From Linanthus parryae (taxonomy: Eukaryota; Streptophyta; Magnoliopsida; Ericales; Polemoniaceae), in NCBI GenBank assembly GCA_023055425.1, contig JALGPY010000009.1, positions 31,663,275-31,727,274 on the forward strand: a stretch of 64,000 bases of DNA, read 5' to 3'. The notes beneath the pieces were generated by a model that was not told the DNA's origin, made no database searches, and saw only the letters and a list, made by a program, of their open reading frames with translations. Position numbers and translations under genes: made by a program. Positions 45,178 through 57,133 of this stretch are shown in pieces. How positions within the stretch are numbered: position 1 is the first letter of the stretch; the number at the start of each line of letters is the position of its first letter.

Positions 45178-45287
45178 GACGCCGGTGGAAGTGGCGGAGG
45201 AAGACGCCGACAAGGACGCCGGTGGAAGTGGCGGAGGAAGACGCCGGTGGAAGTGGCGGAGGAAGACGCCGACAAGGACGCCGGTGC
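45178..45287 (+). repeat. Minisatellite in inner MULE
   Basis: Four starts of gacgccggtgg at 45178, 45215, 45240 and 45278 (spacings 37, 25 and 38), built from gacgccggtggaagtggcgg plus aggaagacgccgacaag. The outer MULE has one such unit at 40030, in the FAF-like fragment. Confidence 0.8.
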
Positions 45288-46260
45288 AGTGACGGCCGAA
45301 GACGCGGAAGATGGATCCGGCGTCGCCGGCTCAATCGAGTCCGAGATCCAAGCCTGGATCGAACGCGAGAGCATGGAGAAGCAGGTTTTTTTTTTTTTTT
45401 TCGATTCAATAGAAATGGAACTGGGTAATCGATTGCTGACCTCCCAAGTCCAAAACTAGAGCTGCGTCTTCCTTCAACACACCCAATCTTCAGAAATCCG
45501 CCTTGAAATTGTACCTGCAAAGACCAAACAGAGTAAATTCAAAGAACCCAATAAACAAAAACAGACCCAAAATCGAACAACGGCTTCAAATACCATACCT
45601 TGACCTCCTCAATTCCTCAACCCACGATACCAATTTCTACCAGATCCTCTTTAACAGATGAAGAACACCATCGACATTTCAGTAACCGATGGCTCGCCGA
45701 GCATTTCAGGGACAAATCCCTCCTTTTAAACACAATTTTTTGCAGAGAGAAAGTGAAAGAAGATGAAAAATCTCACAGAGAAAACTCTCAGAGAGAAAGA
45801 AAAGAGAAGAGAGCTCAATCTTCGAAGAAGAAGAACAACCCAGAGCCCCAAACTCAGGGTATCTCAGGCAAAGATTCAGGGGCTCTGGGTTGTTCTGTGC
45901 TTTAGCGATTTTTAGATCTGTTGTGATTTGGTATACTGTTTCTTCTTCCTCCGCTTCTTCTCCTTATTTTTCTTTGCCTTTTGTATTCTGTAAGTTTTGT
46001 TGATTTTGTTGGTAACAATGGTCCAGAACCTTTTTGTCAAGAATTTTTGGTCCAGATGTGTGCTGCTCTTCAGTATTGTTGTTATTGTTATTGTTGTTAT
46101 TGTTGTCATTAGTTTGTTTTGTTGTTGTTGTATGGCGGTGAGAATTCAATGGTGGTGGTGTTGTTGGTGGAGATCTGGTGGTGTTCAAGAACACCAATGG
46201 TTATAGAATTGGTTTTCTTGATTGAATCTGCACTTTCATACTTGTTAAATGTTGTTAAAT

Positions 46261-46290
46261 TGGTGGTGGTGGTGGTGGTGGTGGTGGTGG
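46261..46290 (+). repeat. (GGT)n tract in inner MULE
   Basis: Ten GGT units, flanked by a 20-bp direct repeat region (taaatgttgttaaattggtgg). Confidence 0.9.
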
Positions 46291-47673
46291 TTAAATGTTG
46301 TTAAATTGGTGGTGGTTGTTGCTGATGGTGAGGACCTGTGGTTGTTTTTTTGTTAGTGGTAGTTTGTAGAAGCAGGTTTGGATGCTGCGGCGGCGGTGGT
46401 GGCGGCGGTGGTGGTGGTGAAGAACACCAAAAACACCAAGATCATGAACACAATAACTACAAAAATACATATAGGGGCAAAATCGTCATAGAAAGACAGA
46501 TTGCACCCCTATGTTAATTGATTGTAACAGAAGGGTGTTTTTCGTCTAACGTCCATCCACTGACAGGGGGGTTTTTGTCTCCGCAGGGGTGGTCTTTGTA
46601 TATCCCCGAACACGAGGGGTTTTTTTGTATATACCCCATACTCAAGGGGTGGTTTTTGTCTTTTACCCTTGTAATAATTAGTTAGGGTTTTATGGCCTGC
46701 GTGCCATTTTTTCTCAACTTGTGAGATTTATTTTTTTAGTATAGAAGTTAGCTAGTGCTAGACAAAGTAGATTGTTAGCCAAGATTGAAGAAAAGAAGCC
46801 CAAAGCCAAAGAAGCCACAAAAGATGGAGCATGGAGCATTCCACAAGACTATGAAGGATGGACCAAAAGATCAAGACGCATGGAGATGTGTTTGCTTTTA
46901 GGGTTCATTGATAATTCCATTGGCTTGGAATTATCTTAGTCTAGAAAAGGCCATATCCACATCACGTTTATTTTTTTTGTTTTGTGGTTGTTTACTTTAT
47001 TGTCTTATTATTTTGTGGTTGGTGTTTGGATGATGCATGCAATTAGGATAATAAGATAATTAGACAACCCGGATCTATTATTTGGAGTTGTTCAAACTCA
47101 AATAGATAGATTAGTTGATTTTGATCAACAAAACAATTAAAATTGAATTTAAAATCCCTCAAAATTCAAATATTGTGTTCTTGCCTTCTCGTTATTTAAA
47201 CACTCATGATCATCATTATTTATCAAGTTCGTGCGTGCCAAAGCAGGGCGACTTGGTTCATAATGATGGAATGCGATGGCACGTTACAATGTGCAATCGT
47301 TTAAATAAGAGGTTGATCACAACTGGGCTATTAATATGATTAAGAAACCTAGAGGCAATCAATTGGGATTATCCATATGGATGGATAAATAAGGAGTTAT
47401 TTTCCCAATTGAACCAAGAGTTGCATAAGGGATGCAATTGGAATTGTTCCTACCTAAAGTAGTCAAATTATGGGTGACTTGCCAAAGCAAGCTCATAAGG
47501 AGATGAAACATGGATCTTGGCCCACTAGAAAATATAAGGATATTTTCCGCATTAATATCTTGAGGGTTATTAATTCGTAGTAAAATAGTTGGAGCTATAT
47601 TTGACAATTTAAATCCTTATTAAATATAGTTAAACGTCACAAACTTTGCATAATCCTATTATGTTGAATACCC

Positions 47674-50600
47674 ATGGCATTAAACAAACAAAAACGCGAC
47701 TTTATCTATTTCCTAGACTGGTATAAAATTGAGAATCGTTCTCAAATAAAAGAGAATTTGTTGTACTTCGTAGAACATAAAGTTCTCTTCCACCGACTAC
47801 CAAAAACACACTAAAACCTAGGAAAGAAATATCAAAGAATGGTTCTTTGGATGTGACTCCCCTCATGTTAGCTGCCATGAACTCTGAGCTTTGGAAGCAA
47901 GATGAGTAACATGGAGAAGTATGATATGATCATACATTGAAAGAAGCTCTTTCAAAAGAACGAGCTAGACATGAAAGGTTTGAAGTGTTGCTCCACTTTG
48001 AGTTATGCAAATATACTAAATCGATGTGATTAAAACATTAGTGAATATGCATTATCTATGAGATAGATTGAGAATAAACGGTTATTCACCCAAGTGGACC
48101 AAGAATTGCATTGGATGCAATTATATTTTTGTTTTAAAATTGATTCACTCAATATGATTGAAAAATCACTAAAACAAAACACTCATAATGGGCATGGGCA
48201 AAGCTATTAATGGTTAACAGCATGGGTAAGGGCAAATTGTATGCGCCGACCCCATGGGTATAAAGCAAGCCTGTTGCTAAAACCAAGTTGCCTTGGAGTC
48301 CCATAGGTGGTGTAGAGGAAGAGAGGCTACCCAAAGTACCTGGAAGTAAGTAATAAATGAATTATGAATTCCAATATAGGTATTTTGTTATAGAAATCAA
48401 TGTGTCTATCTCATCATCATAAGTATATGATACTAGATGAGGATCTCACATTTATGGTAGTGTGGAGGATCTCTAGAGACAAAGACACTTGGATATGGAA
48501 GAAATAATCCTACACGTGTGGCTATGAAGCAAAAGGTTGCTGAAATATCCGTAGGGAATTATTTCTACCTTTAAGAAATTGTTCATGAATTAGACAAGAG
48601 CGATAATGTCCCTACTATGAGTAGGACCATTATCATAGTTTCTTGTTTGGACAAGAAAACTCCTTATCATAATAAAAGGACAAATGTTGTTCCATTTATT
48701 ATGGTATGCATTATTGTAATCAATTTTGTCTAAGTGGATTCCATATCCATGATCGTGATAATTTCATATATATCATTAATACCTAGAGGTTTGCATATAT
48801 TGATATGAACTTCACTTATCTTTAGCATTATCGTTTAGGCCCCATAAATAAGATATACATATCTAGAACCCCATGAGGATGGATTCCTGGAACTCATTTG
48901 ATTATTGAATCATATGAGACATGTAAGACTTATTAGGCAAAGATATGATCTTTTGGGAATCATACATATTGATGTATGAAGGCCGCTAAGCGTAGATGCT
49001 AAAGATGGGTTTTCAATACTTCATCATATTTACTGATAGGATCAGGTAAATATGGATTTGTGTATCTTATGAAGAAACAAGTCAGAATCCTTTGAATTGT
49101 TCAAAGAATTCAGGAATGAAGTAGAGAACCAACTTGGCAAAAGTATTTAGACTCTACGATTGGATCATAGAAGAAAGTACTTGAGCCAAGAGTTTGACAA
49201 GAATCCATGGGAGTGTTGGATATGATCCAAAACTCGCTCCACCTAGCACGCCACATGGGTTTGGCGTGTATAAGAGGAGATTTTGAACCTTGTAGGACAC
49301 GGTTCGGTCCATGATAAGTCAAACAAGAACTTCCTGTTTACTTTTGGGGCTATGTTCTAATTACAGCAAATTTCGCCCTTAACCTTGTTCCATCAAAAAC
49401 GGAATATGAATAACGCCATATCAGATATGGGCTAGGAAGTGTCCGAGTATGTCATTCATAAAGATTTGGGTTATGACGTTTATGTAAAAGAGTTTACAAA
49501 ACAAACTTGAACCCATGTCGGATATATTTTTTGTGGAATATTCTGAAAAGGATATTATTTCTACAGCCTAATCGAGAACAAAACTGTTTGTTTCTCGAAC
49601 CACAGTGTTTCTAGGTAGAGATAGTCTCTAAGAGAAACAGTGGGAGGACAGTAGAACTTGAAGAAGTTAAAGAACCACAACAAAACATTGATCCTTTTGA
49701 TGGAACATGAGCAGGATCACAAGGTGTTGTGGAGCAACCTACTCAGATAACACAAGAACCTCATAGGTCAGGAAGGATGTATCGAGGGACTAGAGAAATA
49801 AGGATTTCTCATAACCCACGATATATTGCTCATCAAGATGAGCCTACAACCTATGAGAGGGCCACGTGTGGGCCATACTCTCAGAAATGGCTAGGAGCCA
49901 TGGGATACAAAATGGAATCCATGTATACCAACAAAGTATGGACTTTGGTGGAACCAGCTAAAAGGTGCAAGTGGGTTATGAGGAAAACCAACATGGATGG
50001 TAATATGATTACCTTTAAGGGACAATTGGTTGTGTAAGGATTTCCTGTGAGCTCATAGTATAGACTATGACGAAATCTTTCCTAGTTGTGATGCTTAAAT
50101 CCATTCGCATCTTGCTTGTAGCAATCTATTGATAGATAGGATGAAGCTTCTAGGAGTTGGAATCTTCAAATTGATGATGTAATCAAAGGAGTTTGGTTCC
50201 ATCAAAATTTAAGATGATACTTGTGTTTACAAGAAGGTTAGTGGGAGCACTATTATTTTTCTGGTCTTGTATGTGGAGACATACTTAATCATTGGGAATG
50301 TTACCCCTACTTGGCAGTCTTACGTAGATTGACTAGGGAGTTGACTTTCTAATGGTAGACTTAAGCGAAGCAACTTGTGAAGATCTATTGAGGTAGATCA
50401 AGATGGTTGTATAGCTTAGGTCATAGTACATAAATTGACAAAGGTGTTGAAATGGTTCAACGAGAAAAGAATATTGATTCTTACCTATGTCATATGGAAT
50501 TGGTCTTTTGATGACTAGTTGTCTTTCCAATTAGATTGGGAATGGACCGTATGAATTAGATTCACGAGATACGCCATGGAATGTACTAGACCAGATGTGT

Positions 50601-51067
50601 CATAAGGCATGACACAAATATACCAGTCAAATCCGGGTGAGATTCACTGGATAAATTATCAAGATTATCCTTTAGTACTTGAGAAGCACTAAGGATGAAT
50701 TTTTGATAAATGGAGGATAGGAAGAGTTTACTGTAAGGGGTTACAGTGATGCGAACTTCAAATCTAACAAAAAGGATTTCAGATTATAAAGTCGAGTTTT
50801 GTGTTTTGCCCTAGTGGGAGCGACTGTGAGCTGGAAAGGTTCCAGGCAAGATTCAGTCACTGATTCTAACATAAAGGACTGAGTAAATTACTGCATGAGA
50901 TGCACTTACTCAGAATATTCAATCTCAATCAAATTGTTGATAGAGGAGATGTGAATATTTGCAAGGTACCAACAGATGTCTCGCCCCTACGCAGCGGAAG
51001 CGTGGAGGGCCGCGCTAGATCAATAGGCATATGATGCAGGAGATTGACTCTAGTGCAAGTGGAAGAT
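47674..51067 (+). pseudogene. Copia-3 gag-pol, heavily decayed
   Basis: The start ATGGCATTAAAC is followed by FLDWYKIENRSQIKENLLYF, matching the FLDWYRNLRIVLKQEKKLY block of Copia-1 gag. A degenerate protease site (TR.GSH at about 48430) and integrase, RT and RNase H remnants follow in order, with frequent stops and indels. From 49042 it is duplicated at 40483. It is far more decayed than Copia-2 although its LTRs look young. Confidence 0.85.
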
Positions 51068-52633
51068 TGTTGGAATTGTGCCCTAGAGGCAATCAATTAA
51101 TTGTGACATTTATGGATTTACGATTCATTATGTTATCGATATGGAGATATGTTAACATGAATGAAGTCCTTAGAATATAAGTGTTATATTCTTAAATATC
51201 CCTAGTCGATTATAATGATTAATAGGACAATCATCTATAGACTAGTATGGGGTTGGATTGATATGGAGATATCATGATCTAACACATGGGTATGCATTAG
51301 GAGTAATGGAAAACTGGATTGACCCATCTCCGAGTAGGCTACATACACGTTATGTTAAGTCACAAGCGCTTCTCGCGGTGCAATGGTATTGTCATCCTTA
51401 GACTTGAAGTCACTAGATTATCTAGTTGTGGATTATTGTGATCTTGGTAGCGTTAAACGCTACACCGTAACTGGGTAGTTATAAAGGTGTGTACTGGATA
51501 CAATAAGAAGCCAGCTTAGAGATCGTAGTGGACGTAGATAGAATTTGTCCCTCCCACATAACGGGAGCAAATATCCTAGGCCACTCCAGGGATAGTGCTT
51601 ATAAAATGTCTGGCCAGACTCAAATAAATCAATATGGGATATTGATGTTATTTGCACGAATAAGGCTATTCCCAGGATCGAGAAACTATGGATTGGATAT
51701 ACGAGTGTGACTTGTATGTCTCGTGTCCAATCCGGATATTGGGACAAAGGGATGAGACAATTACTTGCACAAGGTTCGTCATGATGACTATTCTATTTGT
51801 TGGCTAGAATGGATGTCTTGCTAGAGGCCGCTCCATATTAGTAAATTGTTACTACCAACTAAATAGAACCTATGGGGTCACACGCCATATAGGGGTGAAC
51901 TAGACTTGGGAATTAACTAATTAATATGATTAAATAATTAGAAGGATCAAATCGCAACAACTTGCTAACTTAGTATGACTAATATGCAAGTTGGCCTAAT
52001 TCATGTAGAGACATGATTAAGATTTTCCAAGGTGGCCTAATTCATGTAGAGACATGATTAGGATTAATCTGCAAATAGAACTAATCCATGTATTGACATG
52101 AGAAGGACTATTTTCGCAAAAAGGGACTAATCCGAACTTGAGTAGGATTAGGAGAGGGGTTCTTTATGTAGTAGGACAAAGGAGTTGTTGGACTATATAA
52201 AGAACACTCATAGATTATTTTTCTCTATATATACAACACACATCTATATGATAGAAAAGGAGAGAACAAAGCAAGGAGAGAGCACGTCCCAAAAAGAGGG
52301 CCGAACCCCTTTATGGGACCGCCCCTACCCGTCGGCCAAAAGAAGGTGGCGGCCCACCTTTGGCACTCCATTGTTGGCGATTCCTTCTTCCTCTTCCTCT
52401 TTCCGGGCTAGCACCAAGGATTGGAAGATCTAGATCTCACCTCTAGGCGTGGATCAACCGTAGAGACGTGACACTATTCGCGTTTGAAGTCATCAAAGGA
52501 GAACCCTAAGGTGTGTTTATGATTTCTAACCCTTACCATCGTTATGCCTCTTGACTTGTGATCCCTGGAGGGTTTTGCATGGTTTTATGTTTGTTTATGC
52601 TTCCGTTGCGCATCCATGAATCAAAACCCTACA
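51068..52633 (+). repeat. Copia-3 right LTR
   Basis: 1566 bp, ends AAACCCTACA and joins the right MULE arm at 52634. TATA-like box at 52194-52201. Confidence 0.92.
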
Positions 52634-52717
52634 TGGAGGTGGGAATTTGGTGGTGGCGGTGAATAAGAACACAAAGAACATCTACTAAAAATAATGGGTT
52701 TGGATTGAGCCTCGTGT

Positions 52718-52880
<163 letters not shown>

Positions 52881-53193
52881 TTGTTTGATTTGTTATTGTT
52901 GTGTTTGTGGTGGTGGTGAGGATTTGGTGGTGGTCGAGGTGGTGCTCAAGAACACCAAGAACATCAAGAGCAATGTTTCAATAATGAACAAAAAAAGGGT
53001 GTTATTTGTCCACAATTCGTAAGGGTAAAATGGTCAGAAAAAAGTCAGTTTGCAACTCTCCACTAAGGGAACAGAAGGGTGGAATCTGTCAACCGTCCAT
53101 CCACTTATAGGGGTGCAAAAGGTATTTTCCCCATAAATCAGGGGGCAAAATGTATTTTCCCCATAAATGGAGGGTGGTTTTTGTCTTTTACCC

Positions 53194-53620
53194 TTTTTTT
53201 AGATACTCATTGATATTGACCTATAGTTTTGCAGGTAATTCAGACTCCTTTAATCGAGTCCAGCAAGAATTCTCTAGATATCATCAGTTACATGATCTTT
53301 GGGTTTCAAGTACTCTTCTAGAAGTTTGTGAGTGACTCTTAGGTCTAGGATTATTCCTGTAATGTGAATCCATGTACCTTTAGACTAAAATGCCAACAAT
53401 GCAAAGGAGAAAATGGCCAAAGAGCATCAGGAACTCCCTAGCGCGCCTACCTGCTGTGCACAAACCCTAGAAGGTTCTGCACAGTCCCTGGGTAAGCCAT
53501 TTTGAGTTATGCAAGCTTCGTATCCTTCTGTATAGCTCTTTTGACAGTATCGGCCAGTCAGTTATTCTTATAAGAGATTCTTTAGGATCGTTTTCCTTAT
53601 CTTCCAAGTAAAGGAGTTTT
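53194..53620. other. Flank right of the outer MULE
   Basis: Short frames only, with no recognisable gene. Confidence 0.4.
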
Positions 53621-55640
53621 TGTTAGGGTTCAAGTAAGAGAGTTTAATTAGGAATAAAATATATCTTTTATGAAAATAATATATTTATTTATAATATTAC
53701 AAAAAGATGTATTTTCATATCATAACTCCTTTATGAACTTAATAAGTTTTTCTACTTAAAGTTATTGGAAGAGCTTCAGTTTAAATAAAAAAGAAAATGG
53801 CAAAGATTTCTAAACTAAGAATTTTGGCCATATTAATTATCCTCCCACTGATTTTTTTCCATAAAATATTATTTGCTATTATTCATTTTTCTATTTTTAT
53901 GGAGATTCGATTATATTGATTAAAGATCTTTTCATAGATATAAAAGAATAACATTTTGCAGTTTAATTTCTATTCTAAGTAAATTTAATTTGTTTTTCTC
54001 ATTTTTTTATTTAGATTATTTCCACATATGATTTCTATCGCAGAGATTTATTATTTATACAATATTCTTAATTGATTACTTTATGGTGAATTGATATCAA
54101 TTAAATAAATTAAAATTTCTTGATTATCAAGTATTAACTTTTATGGAATACCTTTAATTGGGAATATTTGATTTTAAATATGAAGCATAGTATTTGAAAA
54201 TTTGATTATTATAAGTAAATTTATTTTTATACTTGATCGAATAATTCTATAAAGAAGATTTTGAGTTTAATTTGATTTTAAAAGTTCATATTCGTCTTAG
54301 ATTTTCTCCACAACTCCCTTTACTTAAAGAGCATATATTCTCGATCTATAAATAGAGTCTTATGGTTCAATAAGCTATGAGAATTCATTAAGAGAGAGAG
54401 ACAGAGAGAGAGAGAGAGATTCCCCTCAACAGGAGACGCCTGACATGAGAGAGAAACCTAGGGTTTCAGGCCGTTTGCTGCTCAGGTTCTTCAAGAAGCT
54501 GATGCAGCTCCATTCTTGTGCTCTTATTCTTTGACAGCCACATTCCTCTTATTCTACGGCTACAAATTAGGTGATTATGATTCATATTCTAGTTCAAGGA
54601 AAACTATTATTTAGTTTTGAGCAGTTCTAGATCCGTATCTCTTCTAATTTAGAACTTCTATCATTTCGTCAATCTGTAAATCAGCCATAGAAGTTTATTT
54701 GTTTAAATCTAAATATTTTGACATTATTATTAGATTTCTATTTTGCGTCAGATATGTGTTTTAGACGGTCACTTCTCTACAGACGTCTCACAGATTCTGA
54801 ACGCTAGGATCTATCACTTATATTCGTCATAGAGTCTCTATTATTTCAAGATTTGTTAACCTGAATTGTTTCATATACTATGTGTTGGGATTTAAGTTGT
54901 TTCCACTCTTGTAGGGATGTGTAGAGAAAACCATAGGTTCTACGGTTTGTATCTGTTTTCGTGTTGGGTCTAGTAGTCAATTAGCGTTGCCCAGAGTCTT
55001 CTATCCTATACAAGTTCTGTTTATGTTATTGGTATCTTTCTGATAGAGTTCTTCACTCACGAAATAAACAACGATAGAGTTGTTCACTTGACGAACTACT
55101 GGTGTTAATATGCTATAATCAAATAGATTCAAGGAAGGATTAGATTGCCACAAACGTGGGGTAATACGCTGAGATTGCAGAAACTATGAAAGGTAGTGTG
55201 TTGAGTAGCTAGTCCGAGGGACAGTTATTTATCTTGTATCAGAAATTTCGTGCAATAAAATTTCTAGCACTTGTTGGTGCTAGCACGGGGGGTTATACTG
55301 CTAACTGTCCTTCTCAGGTGTGGAATACAATGAAGGTTCCCCGCGGTAAAAAATCGTGTGTGCTGTGTTTGTTACTTTTCGTTTAACTGTTAGATTAGTT
55401 CTACTCTTAAACGTTATACAACTGCATCTTTACTTATCTTCACGCATGTTCTTGTATTAGCACATATAATGTATTATAGATTTATTTATTACTCGATCTA
55501 TCAAATCATGTACAAGAACCATTCTTATTTGGCTATACGATTATAGTCTTCCGTAGTATCGCGTAGTGTCGCAATAGGAGCCGACACACTCGTACTCGTA
55601 GGATTTATTGTCTGCACCTATGCTCTCCACTCCCTTTTCA
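53621..55640 (+). repeat. Probable Sirevirus-like 5' LTR
   Basis: The 3' edge is supported by CCTTTTCA followed by ATTGGTATCACATTCAC, which resembles a primer site (attggtatcagagc) with changes. The 5' edge is a guess at TGTTAGGGTTC. The body is AT-rich (53640-54360), then has a GA microsatellite (54390-54419), and has no coding potential. No partner LTR in the window. Confidence 0.4.
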
Positions 55641-56739
55641 ATTGGTATCACATTCACATTGCTTTAGTTTATGTTATTTATGTAATTGAACTAACATAAA
55701 GATCAAAGAGATCTTGGTAAACTCTCTTGATGCAAAAACGAACCTTCCTAGGTAGTTTTCTTGCTTTCTTGCACGTGCTGTATTAAGAAGCTAAATGATC
55801 TAATCATTGGACACTCCAAGAAGGATTCACATGATCATGTGAATAAGGGAAGAACAGTTGCACGTGATTTCTCTCCGGCTTTGTGGGAAAATTTCAACTT
55901 GAAGGATGCGTGGAGAAAGCCTGCTATTTTCAGGATATAAGATTGAGAACACCTCCAACTCTTCTCATTGTGACTCCAACATTGTTTCCAAGGAGAAGTT
56001 TGACTGCCTTGTTAAGGAGATGATGGAACTACAGTCCACTGTAGAGAGACTAAAGAATGAATCTTCTCAGGCTCACGAAGACAAGACTGTGCTTGCATGA
56101 TCTCTGAAGAAAATCCAGGAAGAACAAGAAAATCTCCCGAAAGACACAGGAGAAGCCGATCGAAGGAATGAACTTATTCAAAATCAAGTCTATACTCTCT
56201 TTTAAGAACCTAATCAGGCAAAGGAAGAAAGGAAACATCTCAAGCAAGAGAACGTGGACATTAAGCATGAGTCTAACAACTAAGAACGCATATTGATCTT
56301 CTTGAAAAGAGACTTCTTCAATCAGAGGAAGAAAAGGAGACGGGCTGACCAATGAAAGGATGCAAAGGTCAAAGCAGAATCTCCACCACCAAAGATAAAT
56401 GGTTCCACGTAAGAAGAACCTTTGAAGACTGATGTTCCAAAAATCAAGGCGTCCAAGTACTTCTCTTACTCTAAGACCGACATGCATGGATACAAAAGAA
56501 TACCAATGTTTCACCAGTGCAAGAAGAAAGGGCATGTTCACTCCGTCTACCCTGAACTTTGTATGTTTTCTAAACCTTCTGTTCCTTATTGCTCTTTTGT
56601 TCATGTTTTCCATCACTGCGGTATAATTGGAAACAAAATGCCTAACGGTTTTGCTTATCATAATAATTTGTTAGGAATGAGTCATTCTTTTGATTACACT
56701 AGTTATTTTCATGCTTTGAGCATGTGTCATAGCAGCAGC
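55641..56739 (+). pseudogene. Decayed gag region, Sirevirus-like
   Basis: Fragments in two frames. 55906-56100 is EKFDCLVKEMMELQSTVERLKNE, a coiled-coil-like stretch. 56422-56745 includes KYFSYSKTDMHGYKRIPMFHQCKKKGHVHSVYP, like the CX2CX3GHX4C zinc-knuckle region of Sirevirus gag but with the knuckle damaged. It is interrupted at 56740 by Copia-4 and resumes at 61861. The assignment is from general resemblance. Confidence 0.4.
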
Positions 56740-57088
56740 TGTTAAACCATTGATGATCAAAGCCCAAAGAAGTCCAGCTGAGAAGCCCAAGTCTACGAAG
56801 CCCAAGACTGAAATAATATAGCTTCATAAGTTTAGGGGTATTTCTGTCATTTTACTCATTAGGGATTCATTCCCCTTATTTCTGGATTCATCTTCTGTAC
56901 TGTCTAGTTGATCCAACCGTTGCCTTGTTAATCGAACGGTCACATTTTGTGCCGTTTGATTACCTTGTATTTATTCCCTAATATTCATGAATGAGAGTAA
57001 GCTTTTCTTCTGCATTTTCATTTCTGTTCTGTGTTGTTCATTTGAGAGCTTCTTCTCTCCTTCAATGAAACCCTAATCTGGGTTTTCA
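56740..57088 (+). repeat. Copia-4 5' LTR
   Basis: 349 bp, TGTTAAACC...GGGTTTTCA, followed at once by TGGTATCAGAGC (57089-57100), the tRNA-iMet-type primer site. Confidence 0.93.
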
Positions 57089-57133
57089 TGGTATCAGAGC
57101 TTCATGCTCAACACCACCATATCAGATCTTTCT

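Larger units (their letters stand above)
44735..46677. mobile_element. Inner MULE (1925 bp) with 9-bp target duplication
   Basis: Element 44744-46668 has near-perfect inverted ends of more than 80 bp starting GGGTAAAAGACAAAAACCACCCC. It is flanked by the exact 9-bp duplication TTGTAATAA (44735-44743 and 46669-46677), diagnostic of Mutator-like elements. The first 20 or so bases match the outer MULE's ends. There is no transposase. The interior carries the same gacgccggtggaagtggcggagg segment as the outer MULE, here expanded into a minisatellite. Confidence 0.92.
44088..47673 (+). other. Copia-3 leader, interrupted by inner MULE
   Basis: Leader parts 44088-44743 and 46678-47673 join across the MULE. 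They match the Copia-2 leader (for example 47359-47607 against 23102-23359 in reverse) and have no gene of their own. Confidence 0.75.
40483..52633 (+). mobile_element. Copia-3: decayed tandem copia array
   Basis: Order: 3' half of pol (40483-42507), LTR (42508-44073), primer site, leader, gag and pol (44074-51067), LTR (51068-52633). The first half-pol plus LTR is a direct duplicate of 49042-52633 at a constant offset of 8559-8560. There is no LTR at the left edge, where sequence passes directly from MULE arm to mid-integrase. This is the structure expected after LTR-LTR unequal exchange followed by deletion of the left part. The coding sequence is full of stops. Confidence 0.88.

Noticed and set aside
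45600..45905. 101-codon Ser/Lys-rich ORF in inner MULE as a captured gene
   Set aside because: Low complexity and no domain recognised; no support beyond an open frame.
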